A stretch of 64,000 nt of DNA from Fasciola hepatica (Eukaryota > Platyhelminthes > Trematoda > Plagiorchiida > Fasciolidae), in the NCBI GenBank assembly GCA_948099385.1, contig CANUEZ040000020.1:8278501-8342500 (forward strand). The letters run 5' to 3'. Made by a program: the position numbers and the translations under genes. Shown one piece after another: positions 20,245 through 30,999 of the stretch. A model generated the notes under the pieces. The model did not search any database and had not been told where the DNA came from. It saw nothing but the letters and a program-made list of their open reading frames with translations. The stretch's first letter is position 1, and each line of letters starts with the position of its first letter.

Positions 20245-22119
20245 TGCCCCCTCCCATTTAACTGGTTTCCTTCTGGACACCTACGCTGCAGGATGGACAC
20301 AGCATGTCTCCGCTCCAACAAGGCATAACAACATCCTCGATAAATCTTCACTCACGGCCTCCGTGACGCGAACGTCTCCGTCACACAAAACCTTCCCGGC
20401 AGTGACCACAAAATGGTCATATGTCACTTCGATGTTACACAAGGATCAAGCCTACCTACAGTTATCCAAATCAAAAACCAAAACACCTACAGACTGACCA
20501 ACTGGGCCCAGTTGCCTACCTCCCTACGTGGTATTGACTGGTCTGACTTCTTCCTCATCTCCAATCAGCAAAAAACAGCTGATGTGTTCCATGCCAAGCT
20601 GCTCCCCTCCATAAATTGCCTTACCTCAACCCTTAGACATATTAGAGCCAAAACTACCAAAACTGACACACTTCGACAAAAGATTTGTAAGCTCCAGAAC
20701 GTATTCCTCGGGAATCGAGATTTCTCTCTGACACTCAGAGTAAGCCGACTCTGCCGTGATCTCTATGCAGCGACCCTGAATGAACTCAAAAAGCAAGAAT
20801 GGACTGCAATACAACAGCCTCATAGTGTGAAGTTTCTTTCTAGACTGGTAAAATCTCGCAACTGGTGCAGCCATGACAACAATATCCAATTCCCTATTCA
20901 AAATTGCATTCACCTTAACTCGCCAGAAGATATGGCTGTGGCTTTCAACTGCTATTTCGCCTCGGCTCTTAATATGGACACTAGCCCTCCACCATTCTGC
21001 TATCCAATGCCCGCACAGGACGCGACATCAACCATAACATTTACCACGGTCAACATCAGGAAATTCCTGGCCAACACAAAACCCTCCTATCACCCAGGGC
21101 CTGATAACCTTCCACCCGTCATCGTCAATGGAACACCCTCTCGGCCCAAACGAATTACTAGCGGGGTCATACAGGGTAGCGTTCTAGGTCCTCTCTTATG
21201 TACATAAATGACGTCTTCCAAGTAGGGCGTCCTGGCACGGCATTCCTCTTTGCTGACGACACAAAACTAGTCTATACTTTTGAGGCGAAAGCCATGCCCT
21301 CAGCTGCCAGCGATATTCTGTCGGACGTGATGTCCCTTGACGAATGGCGTACTCGATGGCTGATGAAGTTTTCGGCAGCTAAGAGCTCCCTTCTGTCTTA
21401 TAAATGCCACATTCCTCCTGGCCTCCTCAAAATAAATGGTCCGTCGACACCTACTACTAATGTGGTAAGAGATCTGGGCCTGCATTATTCATGTTCCTTG
21501 AACTTTCATGAACAATCATTGACTCAATTTGGCAAGGCAAGAAGGATGACTGCACTTATCAGCAGGACATACCGTACTCAGGAAAGTAAGCTCCTGATAT
21601 TCAAGACACACGCCAGGTCTCTGCCGGAATGCTGCCCCCTAGTCTTTACCCTGGTGCGAAAGGCTGACGGGGTCAACATAGAGAAAGTGCAACGCTCCTT
21701 CATCGAAAAATTACTTGGGACCTATTCCAACCTTAACTACCGAGCCAGGTGCGAACTACTCCGGCTTGAGCCCCTATGGTTACGTCGTATCAGGCTCAAT
21801 CTCTCATTTCTCTTCAGCCTCCTGCATTCAAAAGTCCACTCATCTGATAACCCATTCGGTTTCTCTATTAAGACTCCCTTCTCCCTCCGTCATAGGCTAT
21901 TCACCATTACAACCCTCCAATCTAGACTCTCAATCAGATCGATATTTTTCGGTTATCTACTCCAGCCTCCGGAATAAGCTTACTGGCTCACTGCGATTGT
22001 GTAGCAAGCTAACACAATTTAAAAGGGCACTATGCAAAATCCTAGAAGCGTTTTCTGTAATTAGCATGATCCGTGATAACATTGACATAGACCAAGCATA
22101 TGAAGATGGCCCTGATTAA
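20240..22119 (+). pseudogene. LINE-A ORF2: endonuclease C-part, RT, C-terminus
   Basis: Resumes the endonuclease right after the BEL-2 target duplication with FLLDTYAAGWTQHVSAPTRH, the conserved end of CR1-type endonucleases. The SDH step follows in a shifted frame near 20400. The linker runs to NTKPSYHPGPDNLPP near 21117. There the RT N-terminal third is missing, and the frame continues directly at VIVNGTPSRPKRITSG, so an internal deletion joins in frame. After SGVIQGSVLGPL and a 1-bp shift at about 21198 the active site FLFADDTK is intact (FADD at 21249-21260). C-terminal blocks LNYRARCELLRLEPLWLRR and, after another shift, SSLRNKL..FKRAL finish the protein. It is non-functional because of the deletion. 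Confidence 0.87.
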
Positions 22120-22310
22120 TAGACCACAATGTGCCTGTCTTTTGCATCCTACCGCTCTTCCATGACCCGTCTGATGATTGCACCCGCGTATACAGCTATA
22201 TTTATATTATATGTACTATATATATATATACCTTGGGTACTCTCCATTCACTCCTCTCTTCCCTCCCATTTCACAACATAATTTGCGTACGTACATTTAA
22301 AAAATCCGTT
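22120..22310 (+). other. LINE-A 3' UTR with TA-rich tract
   Basis: Shares tgacccgtct...gcaccc and then a short TA-rich tract (22195-22228) with the 3' UTR of LINE-F at 43050-43280. The similarity extends past the tract, so the element end is near 22310. Confidence 0.6.
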
Positions 22311-23523
22311 CCGTCATTTAGTGATGGGTGCTCCTCTTCGCTTAATTCCCCTGTCTCAGGCTAGAACATAACAGCCCCATCCAGCTTTTCTTGCGCCTTC
22401 CTCGTGTTCAGATAAAGTGTTCATTTTTTCGTTTCCATTAAGACGATAATCCTAACCCACAGCTGGAACACTCTCCAGACTGCCGCACTCCTGATCTCTT
22501 TCAGATCGCACTGGTTACTTGGGTAGCCATCGGCCAACTCGATGTATACCCCGGATAACCTTTAAGACCAGACGATTTGATCAATGGTTTAAACCTATAC
22601 TCTCGCCTGCTGACCTTATATGGGGAACCGTACACGGAGTAACAAACCGTCATGAGTCTCACCGGATCACAGATGTGATTCCTTACACCAACCACCAACC
22701 CACATCCGCTCAAGGTCTATTCCCAATAATCCATTCCAGCAGTTGAATTCTTTCCGCATTGCAGTACGAAACCCAGCCCTCGCAGCTGTCCACTTCGTCA
22801 AACCAGCCCCTTCTTACCCGCTGCCCTCAACAGTCTACCTGCCATCACCTGTAACCAAGGTCTTTATGAAACAGAATACCAGCCATCTGCAGCCAACCAG
22901 AATTTGGCTAATAAAGTTTTATCACATGCATTTTTTTCCTTTTTCTTTACGCTCTTCCAACTTCTGCTCAGTCGCACCAGTAGCGTTTGTCTCCACTAAT
23001 CCGTTTCATTGACGGCTGTTCTTTGGAAGTCCGTTACGCGTCCATATACCATTCGCGCTCTTCAAAAGTTTACTGAAATCCTTGTGAAGCTTTTCGCCTT
23101 CATGTGAATTTCCATATGACACTGAAATCACCTGCACAAAAGGTCCGATTCTTTATCGCCTTTGACTCACTTGCATTTATTTCATATGCTTCCTCCACAA
23201 TTAGTTACCCAACGCTGGATCAGTGTTCTATATTTCGCTGGCATCTCTGACTGCACTTCAATGGCCACATGCGTACTTTACTTTTAGTCTTGTTCTTTGG
23301 CATCTCCCCCGCCCTGTTACTCGTTAGTGACCTTCCAATTATCACCTATACCAGCAATCCCACCTTTGTCCAGCTATCCACACCACCCTCACGGAATTCA
23401 AAACCGATTTGCAATTCTCGCCTCAGCCATTACCACTTTAGTTCACTCAAACTCTACGTGACCTTACTGGTGTATTTCGGCTGCTGTGTGATTCATTGAC
23501 ATGTACTGCTGTATTCTCTGATC
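22311..23523. other. No assigned feature
   Basis: Short frames only. Repeated in copy B at 59038-60250. I see no RT, integrase or gag motif. Confidence 0.4.
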
Positions 23524-24351
23524 TTTCCTTGTGCATGTCTATTGACCACGGTCAAGAAATGTACAATATTGACAATATTGACAACCGACTCCTTCCTGCG
23601 GGCCTTGCAAAGCTTTATCCACCGAAGAGGCACACCAGCAGATATATACTCCAACAATGGGTCGAACTTTGTGGGCGCTGGTCGGGAACTGCAGTGTGGG
23701 CAACAAAACATGAACAGAGGAGAGCTGCAGAAACGTACCGTGACTTATGGTATATGATGGCACTTCAAACACCGCAGGCCGATCACCGCGGGGGCCTGTG
23801 AGGACTTCTGATCAGGCCCACTGGGCGAATGCTGCTGTCGATAATTGAGCAACAGCCGCCCCATTACGAAATGTCGAGCATCTTCATGACCGAGGTCGAA
23901 ATAATACTGAACAACCGCTCCTAATTCCATTGCTTACCGGAGACCCCACCAACCTGGCTCTCAGTGCGAACGATTTATTGACTTTAAGGTCGAACCTGGG
24001 TTTCCAGGGGACAAAACACCTTCGTGGCAGCCTCCTTCATGAATGGAAGCAGGCATATTGTCTTGCCAAGGGTTTTGGAGGCGATGGCCGTGAGACTACC
24101 TACCGGTTCTGCAAACTTGACAGAAGTGGCTAACCAAAGCAAGACCATTCAAATTTGGTGATGTATTGATGACCTCCGACGAACACGCTCATTGCAGCAC
24201 CTGGCCTTTGGGCATTGCCAAGGAAATCATCAGTTGCTCTAACGAACTGAAAATAACTGTCAAGTTGAAGACTGCCAAAGAGATGCTGACTCGCGACGTG
24301 CGCAGTTCTGGTGCCGCGCGCTTTCAAGAAGACTTATGGAGCAATTACTGA
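23524..24351 (+). pseudogene. BEL/Pao integrase fragment (third family)
   Basis: A truncated integrase from a BEL element distinct from BEL-1 and BEL-2. It contains LTTDSFLRALQSFIHRRGTP and IYSNNGSNFVGAGREL, where the second catalytic Asp is Asn. After a shift come LLSIIEQQPPHYEM and EVEIILNNR, a GDPTNLALSANDLL segment, and near 24150-24300 FKFGDVLM, WPLGIAKEI and an LKTAKEMLTRDV end (BEL integrase C-terminus). A 9-bp unit, caatattga, is directly doubled at about 23563-23580. Multiple stops and frameshifts show it is dead. RT and LTRs were not found. Confidence 0.82.
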
Positions 24352-24571
24352 TGTCAGCCTCCGAGGCTTTCAATAGCGCAGACTGTTCTTGACCTGGAAT
24401 CATTCACTGTATGGCTTCCTTTCAGACACATGAAGCAGAAACTTTTTGGGCTTCTGCTCATCTCTCAGGTACGTCTGAAGCTAAAATCACTTGTACTGAT
24501 GCCAGGTGGATCCCGTCATATAGTGGACAAGTTAGAGGTCGCTCTTTGTCCTGCTGCACTGTGCTCATGGA

Positions 24572-25279
24572 TCAGCCGGATTCAGACTGACGTGGACTTG
24601 GGTAGCTAAAGGCTTGGTTCACCCTGCCGGTGGTCTCAGTTCGGCCTGTCAGTCGTTCGAAGCGACTACGAACGATCCTGGCCGTGGTGGACGCGAATCC
24701 CGTCAGGTCGCTGAATGTTGGTTCCCGACCGTTTCGCGTTAACCGATCAACTCTTTCGGCTGACCTATTCTGTGGGGTGTACGGAAGAACACTAATTATA
24801 TGTTCCAGGTTACCGACTGAGTTGAGATCGGACGAGCAACTCATCTGCTCGAGAGCAATCGGGCAGCTCTCTAATCCAAGGGCTAGAGTTGATAGCGCTT
24901 CTGATTCCAGGCTGCCTGTGTTGATTCTTCTCGTTAGACCCTTTAGGACTGATCGAGTTACCTCGTGTGAGCAGCCAAATGATTCCTTCAGTATCTCACC
25001 AGCTCTATGATATCCCTTGCTGGGAGGCAGCATCATGCTTTCCTCGATTGCTTCCGGTGCCTTACAGTATTGAAGTAAATACTTTAAGCTTCCACGGTCC
25101 TCCATTACCTTCGAGGTGGAATACATATGGAGTTGCCAAATGATCTTCCAGTATATTGCTGACCGACCACTGAATGAAACTAATTCAAATTTCGGTAAAA
25201 CTATCTCACCCGTGAAGCGGGAATTAGCCTTCGCAAACCCATGTTTAGGGTCGTGCCTACCGTCTTTTTGTCTTCCCGA
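24572..25279 (-). pseudogene. Antisense BEL/Pao gag fragment
   Basis: A 236-codon frame on the minus strand without stops, reading from an LPKFELVSFSGR segment (the leading BEL Gag motif) through LKYLLQYCKAPEAIEESM, GYHRAGEILKESFG, a SSDLNSVGNLEHIISVLP segment and PTFSDLTGFASTTARIV. These are in the order seen in BEL Gag proteins. The frame is open from a stop at 25280-25282, and the first internal ATG is at 25126. It ends before any zinc knuckle. Opposite orientation to the integrase fragment on its left makes it a separate insertion. It is the most intact gag core in the window, and the same frame is also open in copy B. Confidence 0.85.
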
Positions 25280-26460
25280 TCATTAGTATTTAGAATCTCG
25301 TCACAAATCGACCTCGTCTGTACCTAAATGTATTCATGCGCTGTTTTATCACAGTAATTTGAGTACGAGGATCGTACAGAAGCACTTCTAACCAGCTTTT
25401 TCGAGAGTTTGGAAATTTCCAGGTTCAGCTTTACTCTTAGAAATCCTTTATTCTGGTTTTCTTTAGAATCCTTTGAATTCTGTTCAGGTTTATCCCTAAA
25501 GGTAGAGTTTCATAAATCCGACAAGCGACAAACTCAACCAAGAACAACGACTATGCCAGCTAGAGCTCATAGCCCTGGGGCCATGAGCAGCAAAGCTATC
25601 GAGGGGGATTTGCCGAGCTCCAGAAGTGACCTGATCCAATCCGAATCCACCTTCAGACTGGTAAAGTCTACTAGTCGCACTGTCGCTCTTCAGCGTTTGC
25701 ATAGTTCCGGAGAAAACGTCAGATCCCTGTAGCGACTAAAATCCTCAGTGTCTGGCTCCGGCGAAGCCTGGTCATCTAGTGAATGCTCAATTCACGGACT
25801 AGTACTCTTCACTCGTTCTCGATGGCACCTTGGAGGCCCAAAGCAACGCGTAGTCCAAAACGATTCAGAGCCCATTTGGAGGACACAATTGTTCTGCAGG
25901 TTCTATAGTACCAATAGCGGGTGAAAATATAAGTACGAAAACTACCATACCTTTGAAAATGAGCCTCGGTCTCTAACCAGCCAAAAAGGTAGTTAAAAAT
26001 AGGGAAAAATTCTGGTAAAGAAGATTTGTTGGCAAAAGCAGCAAATAATAAGTAACTGTCCTGAAGTCAAAAAAATAGAATAAGTTTTTCAAGCCTCATC
26101 AGGATTAAAGAATAATTTTCTGGGCATGGCAGCCATCTATGAAGATAAAAAAGATGAAGGTGTACAATCAGTCGAGGTGAGCAAGAAAGTGGAACCGAAC
26201 TGCACTAACTGTCCGCAAAGTAATCTCAGTAGGAGACTGTGAACATGAAAAGAAAAAGTCAGTGCATCAAGCGTAGACTACTAGTCGATTATGAAACAGT
26301 GCCATCATAGGTAAGGCTGGAGAAAGCAGTCCAAAATCAGTCATGAGGCTTATGAAGGTAAGCAGAAGGCGAATTTTTCAGTCAACGCTGATGGTGCAGC
26401 GGTTAAGCCTCTAGTGCTCTGACCAGGTTTGGCACACAGTATGGCAGGTACAGTTGGAGG
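25280..26460. other. Unassigned, possibly Gypsy upstream region
   Basis: Lies between the antisense gag and the Gypsy RT. A 107-codon forward frame at 25409-25732 has no recognised domain. Gypsy gag or LTR sequence might be hidden here, but I cannot support it. Confidence 0.35.
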
Positions 26461-26469
26461 TGGCAGTCT

Positions 26470-28677
26470 TCCAGTCTGAAGGTATCGAGCGAAATGATCT
26501 AGAAGAGAGTCCTGCAAGCAGTGGACGAATTACCTGGAGAGCTCCGCATATAATATGGTATTATAATTTTCAGCGAAAATATCGAGGAACAAAACAGAGA
26601 GTTCGATTATTTTTCTGCCACAATGAATGGTGATGAAATTGAACCGAAACTAGAGATGATGATATTCTATCGAGCAACGGTCAAATTCCACTTTCAAATT
26701 ATCACAAGCTCAGGGGTCAGTTTGGATTGGGGAGGGGTAAACGGGAACTTAAACGTGCCTGCTCTAGCCTATAAGAAAGGCATCTGATGTTTTAACGGGA
26801 TGATAAACTATCTGAGCACGTTGTTATTAGAGTTACCGGAATTGATGAAACCGATCCGCCTCTTAAAGCATAACAAAGAAACTTGGATATGAGCAGATTA
26901 CCAGCCATTAGCATTTGATCGCGTAAAGCAGCTCATTGTAAAGGCCCCTGTCCCAGCATATTATGATCACTCTTTGCATAGGTGCATAAAACATGATAGC
27001 GTTCAGTGGTGGATAATTAGCCTTTCTGTTACAAGATGGGCGCTCCCTTGATGGTTGTAGAAAGAAAGTAGTATTTTGTGAGCGGAAGTCTGCTCCATTC
27101 AAAAAAGAGCGAGTGGAAATCCTGTGCGCTCTATAGAAGTTCAATAATTACGCCTTCCGCCGAACCACACATATACTCAGATCACAAGCCATTGACTACC
27201 ATCTTGGATAAGCCACCAAACCCAGCTTCAAGAAGGCTTCAGTCGATGCTGATACGGCTCCGAAGCCATAACCACGAACCATATTATCAGGAAGGAGAAC
27301 TACTGTTTGAAGTTGACACATCCTCTTAAGACACAGTGCGGATAACGGAAGAAGAACGTAGAATCGAAAAGGTGAAAATTTTATTGGCTGTTACGGGATC
27401 TGAATTATCCCGAATTCAGCATGCCTTGAAGGCCGATCCTTTTTTATAGCCCATGAGGGAATTCACCACTAACGAAAGTCCGGATGGTAAGATAACTCTA
27501 TTGGCAGAAGTGGTACCATAATTCAAATATTTTTGACGAGCTAACAAGAGAGAATGAGTTGTTTTTTCGTGATGAGCATTTGGGGGTGCCGCAAGCTTCT
27601 GCAAAAGAGGCTCTGCGTCGGTTACGCCGCTCTCAATCAGGTATCAACTGGTGAACTGGCCGAGCCAAGGGGGAACACCACTGCTTATGCAAGGCCGAAA
27701 TGCATCATTGGATAGCAGGTTGCGAACCACGAGGACAATTTGATCCACGACAAGCGAGATAGCCGACGGTGATGCTCCAAATACCTGACCGGCCTTGGCA
27801 AGTCGTGGCGTTGGATAACTTTTACCATGGGAAGAGAGGTTACCTGGTGACCTTCGTTTACTACCACGATTTCTTTGAGATCGACCTTCTGAGAACAGAA
27901 ACAGTCGCAATAACTATCACCAAAGTGGGATTGATTTTGCACGACATGTAATACCGATTCGAGGGACCTCCGATGGTGTTCCTCCGTTTCGCAGCACGGA
28001 ATTCCAGCACTCCTCGGAGATGGGGCCTTTCGGCCATCACGTCGCCAGTGCTTACCGGAGTCATTCTAACGGTAAATCAGAAAGCTTTGTAGTTCAGGCG
28101 AAGGAGATACGCAATAAATGCAACTGTGTGGCCAGCCACCTGCTCATCACTCGGCTGCGGCTTCGAAACATGCCTTAGTAAGAGGTGGGAAAAAGCCCGA
28201 AGAAACGCGTATTTAAGGCGGACGCGCACGATCCTACACCTATGTGCTGGTTTAATGGACCCAGATGTTGTATCGTGTTCAGTGATCTAGATGACACTGG
28301 TGAAGCAAGCTGCGGAGTAAAAAAGACTTAACGATCGGGTAGCAAACCACTGCATCCACTCAAGCCAGATGACAGTCTGGATTCAACCAACCGAACCGAT
28401 AGAAAAATTCTAGACTACAGGAGGGGACCTAGTGAGCGTAAGAAAGGAGCCATACACAAAGCCCTATGGATGTCTACGGATACGGAGGAATACGGTTCGT
28501 CCGAAAAAATCCGAGGAAGATGATAATGAGGAAGAGAAAATGAATAGAGACGATGATGAAAGAGAAGACAAGGAAACCAAAAAGGATGATGGAGTGGTCG
28601 ACGTGTATAACACTATTTATTCATCGGTCAGACGGGAACATTCACCGAACAGAGTCCGGGGTGAGCAACGTCATTAG
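26470..28677 (+). pseudogene. pol: Ty3/Gypsy pol relic (RT, RNase H, integrase)
   Basis: A degraded Gypsy-type pol. RT C-terminal half: a LPGELRI*YGIIIF segment near 26530-26570 where the family has its IDDI box, then KFHFQIITSSGVSLDW, a GMINYLSTLLLELPELMKPIR segment (about 26800-26860) and W.ADYQPLAFDRVKQL. RNase H: HIYSDHKPLTTILDKP near 27168-27215, then RRLQSMLIRLRSHNHEPYYQ. Integrase: DRPWQVVALDNFYHGKRGYL at about 27784-27843 with the first catalytic Asp, and a second Asp region that is not recognisable. A tail near 28432-28677 is very acidic and basic (EEDDNEEEK...). Stops and shifts are frequent. No LTR was found. The left part up to 27273 lies in the duplication. Confidence 0.8.
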
Positions 28678-29779
28678 CCGGTGGGGAAGTAGAAGCTTCT
28701 CAGAAGCGGGAAGATCTGTCGCATGTTTTTGTTTTACAACACCAATGAATCTTCTTGAATGGTCAGAAGATAGCTTTTACTTGGAACTTTGTAATTCGAA
28801 CAATCTGATCGGGGCAAGAGGCTCCATAAACCACCACTGGATTAGCAGTGATCGGGATTCCCTTGCTGAAAGCTGTAACCATATAATGAACGGTTTTCCT
28901 GAAGAACTCACCTTTGCAAAGTTCACCTCTAAGAAGCACCTGTATGCGCAGCGGAAGTCGTGGCTGAGAATATCTATCATCCTTCTCCAACCAAAGTAGA
29001 CGAAACAGCCGAGAAGAAGCGACCCCAGCCTTCCTCCACGGTTAGCGGATCTTGGCCTCGAGGTAGCCGAATCCATGAGGAACACCAGAGGGATAAAGGC
29101 TGTAATAATTCGAAGGCCCTCACACACAGTCAAGTGCTCCACAGTTTCACTTCCAGTTTCCGATCAATCAGGAGAAGCCGCTGCCCGGTTGTTTGGTCGT
29201 ACGGATACAGCAAATCTGCGTTGTGACTGATCGCATATTCGCCCCAGCATGGTCATAACTAGCGAACATGTTTATGTGGTTCTTGGCCACCCTAGTGAAG
29301 CAGATTTCGTGTCGTCTCACCTTAGGTGTGTCCTTCACAAAAGACCTCTTTCTTTCTCCTTTATTCGAGCAGCCATCCGCGCACTCAACTTCTCGGTATT
29401 TCTTCTACACTTGACTCTTCCTCTCGCTCCCCACTTTGTAATCTTTTTTCGCCAAGGTGGCATTCCTTTTCTGCGAACTCTGCTCACAGGGGCTACTTCG
29501 ACGGTCAGCCGAAGTAAGTCACTTTTAGCTCTTAACCAAATATCACTTTTGTCACCCCAATGGTCCCGGGCCGAGTACGCTACCACCGACAGTTGTCTTT
29601 CCTCTTCCAGTCTCCGGAAAGTTCTTCGTCATTTGTCCGGTGGTTTTGCCCTCTCGATCGGAAAGTGAGGCTTAGTGATCCCATGGTCGCTTTCATCCGG
29701 CCGGGCATCTATTCTTATCTCACTTACTTCTCAGGCGAACTTGGCGATAACGAGATTCAGCAGCTGTGCACTTTGGCCC
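28678..29779. other. Unassigned, possible minus-strand LINE linker
   Basis: A minus-strand frame of 121 codons (28777-29142) and short pieces upstream might belong with the endonuclease relic at 29780-30030. I cannot name a motif in them. Confidence 0.35.
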
Positions 29780-30030
29780 TCCCTTCATCAAGTAGCCCGA
29801 AGGATGTGCCGTGACAGAGCCATGCTCCCACCTGGTCTAGCTGGTGTGCCCAGATGAAACCGCATATACCCAGGTCGAGTACCAGTCCACCTCTGGGCTC
29901 TGAGGGCACTGGATATAAGTCTTCTCCTCGTACTCCTGGTAGCCACCGCTAGATGCTTCAACAGACCTTCGTCCTCCCTAGGAATCGAGGTAGGACTCCG
30001 GTAGATGCATCCCGGTGCCACCCACCCCAA
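29780..30030 (-). pseudogene. LINE endonuclease fragment
   Basis: The minus-strand frame reads APGCIYRSPTSIPREDEGLL, the G.VYRSP.S block of LINE endonucleases. About 30 residues later comes a degraded equivalent of the GDFN-P-W loop. The spacing fits, but the catalytic residues are lost. The superfamily is uncertain. Confidence 0.5.
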
Positions 30031-30820
30031 CTAAAATATCTTTCGAACTGAGACAGCTTGTAAATTAAAAATGAAATACTGGATACTTTATTTTTGATTT
30101 ACGTACTTCGCTACCTGCCCTGGTATCCTTCCTCCCATTCTTCAGCACGCCTGTGCGCTCTTCGTGCTCTCAATCCGGTTATACCAGCCGGATTTACGCT
30201 CCTTCCGTAGCCTCAAATTCCCGATGGTCATACTGGGCGTACTCCTTGATTTCCCCCTTAATCCCTTCCACTTATTTGCAAGGCTGCACCCATTACACTG
30301 CATCACTGTTGTGCCTACTTTGAAGAGCTTCTTACCGAGTTACGGTGCTTCACTTTGGCACTTGAGTTTTACGCCAAGGTGCTACCTTGGTTTTATGCCA
30401 TATGCTGGAACCCTAGTTTTTCTACGGCGGTGGTCCTGCCCGCAGCAACATCGCACGAGGCTGTTACCACCGGATTACCGCGGTTCCGCTGGTCCCCGTG
30501 CTCAGCCGATGGCTCCAGGTGCAATGCTGGGGATGGTGGGACCATCGTCGACACCGGACTGGTTTGGTTTTGCAGGGGTCTATGGAGCATCAGCGGAGTT
30601 AGGTGTATCACCGGCGACGCTGTACACGGCGAGCTTGTTGCTTTCACTAGCGAGGACAGTATGAGCGATCCACTGCCTCTTCAAGTGGCATGGGCCCTCC
30701 ATGGTGAAGAGTAATTTAGTCCTACGTTGGCGCTGCTTTTGGAACTCCTGCTTATTTGACCAGCAGCTGCTAGAACTGCATTCCGCTAACTATGGTCGCC
30801 GAACTCCGCCAGAAGAGGCC
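30031..30820. other. No assigned feature
   Basis: Forward frames of 166 and 119 codons overlap at 30164-30714 but show no domain I recognise. They may be chance frames in GC-balanced sequence. Confidence 0.35.
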
Positions 30821-30954
30821 TCCCAATCCAACTGACCCTTTGCCAAATCAGCGCAACCCTTTTCTATGCCGTTAGTGACGGCTAGAGAGTGAATCATCGG
30901 AAACAACTGTTCGTCTCCGAAGACTGTTTCTGATGTCACATTGTGCATATTGCG
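30821..30954 (+). repeat. PLE 3' end relic
   Basis: About 134 bp aligning with 18567-18699, from tcccaatccaactgaccctt to tgtgcatattgcg. It includes the gaatcat..gaaaacaa.tgtt stretch and the terminal ctgatgtcacat..gtgcatatt block. A diverged, 5'-truncated copy of the PLE family, with no coding part left. Confidence 0.75.
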
Positions 30955-30999
30955 TAATCATTTTTCGTTCATTTTATAGGTTTCTATCTTCGTTGATGG

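Larger units (their letters stand above)
7730..22310 (+). mobile_element. LINE-A, CR1/Jockey-group LINE split by BEL-2
   Basis: A non-LTR retrotransposon in two parts: ORF1, a low-complexity linker and the first half of the endonuclease on the left (7730-10667), and the second half of the endonuclease, RT and C-terminus on the right (20240-22119), plus a 3' UTR. The interrupting BEL-2 is flanked by a 5-bp target duplication. Removing BEL-2 and one duplication copy joins the two halves in a single endonuclease frame. The 5' limit is a guess because the 5' UTR is not defined. A further in-frame RT deletion near 21117 means it could not move by itself. Confidence 0.82.
11292..27273. repeat. Segmental duplication, copy A
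   Basis: Matches 48021-64000 in the same orientation. The offset is 36729 bp up to about 16760 and 36727 bp after it, because copy A has two extra bases in the PLE. Copy B runs to the window edge, so the right limit is only a minimum. In 11292-15935 I counted about 19 substitutions and no indel. Confidence 0.97.

Noticed and set aside
22195..22228. TA-rich tract as a promoter
   Set aside because: It aligns with the LINE-F 3' UTR microsatellite and so is part of the LINE tail.
30164..30714. Forward frames of 166 and 119 codons as a host gene
   Set aside because: No domain, no splice pattern I could defend, and the frames overlap each other in a repeat-rich setting.
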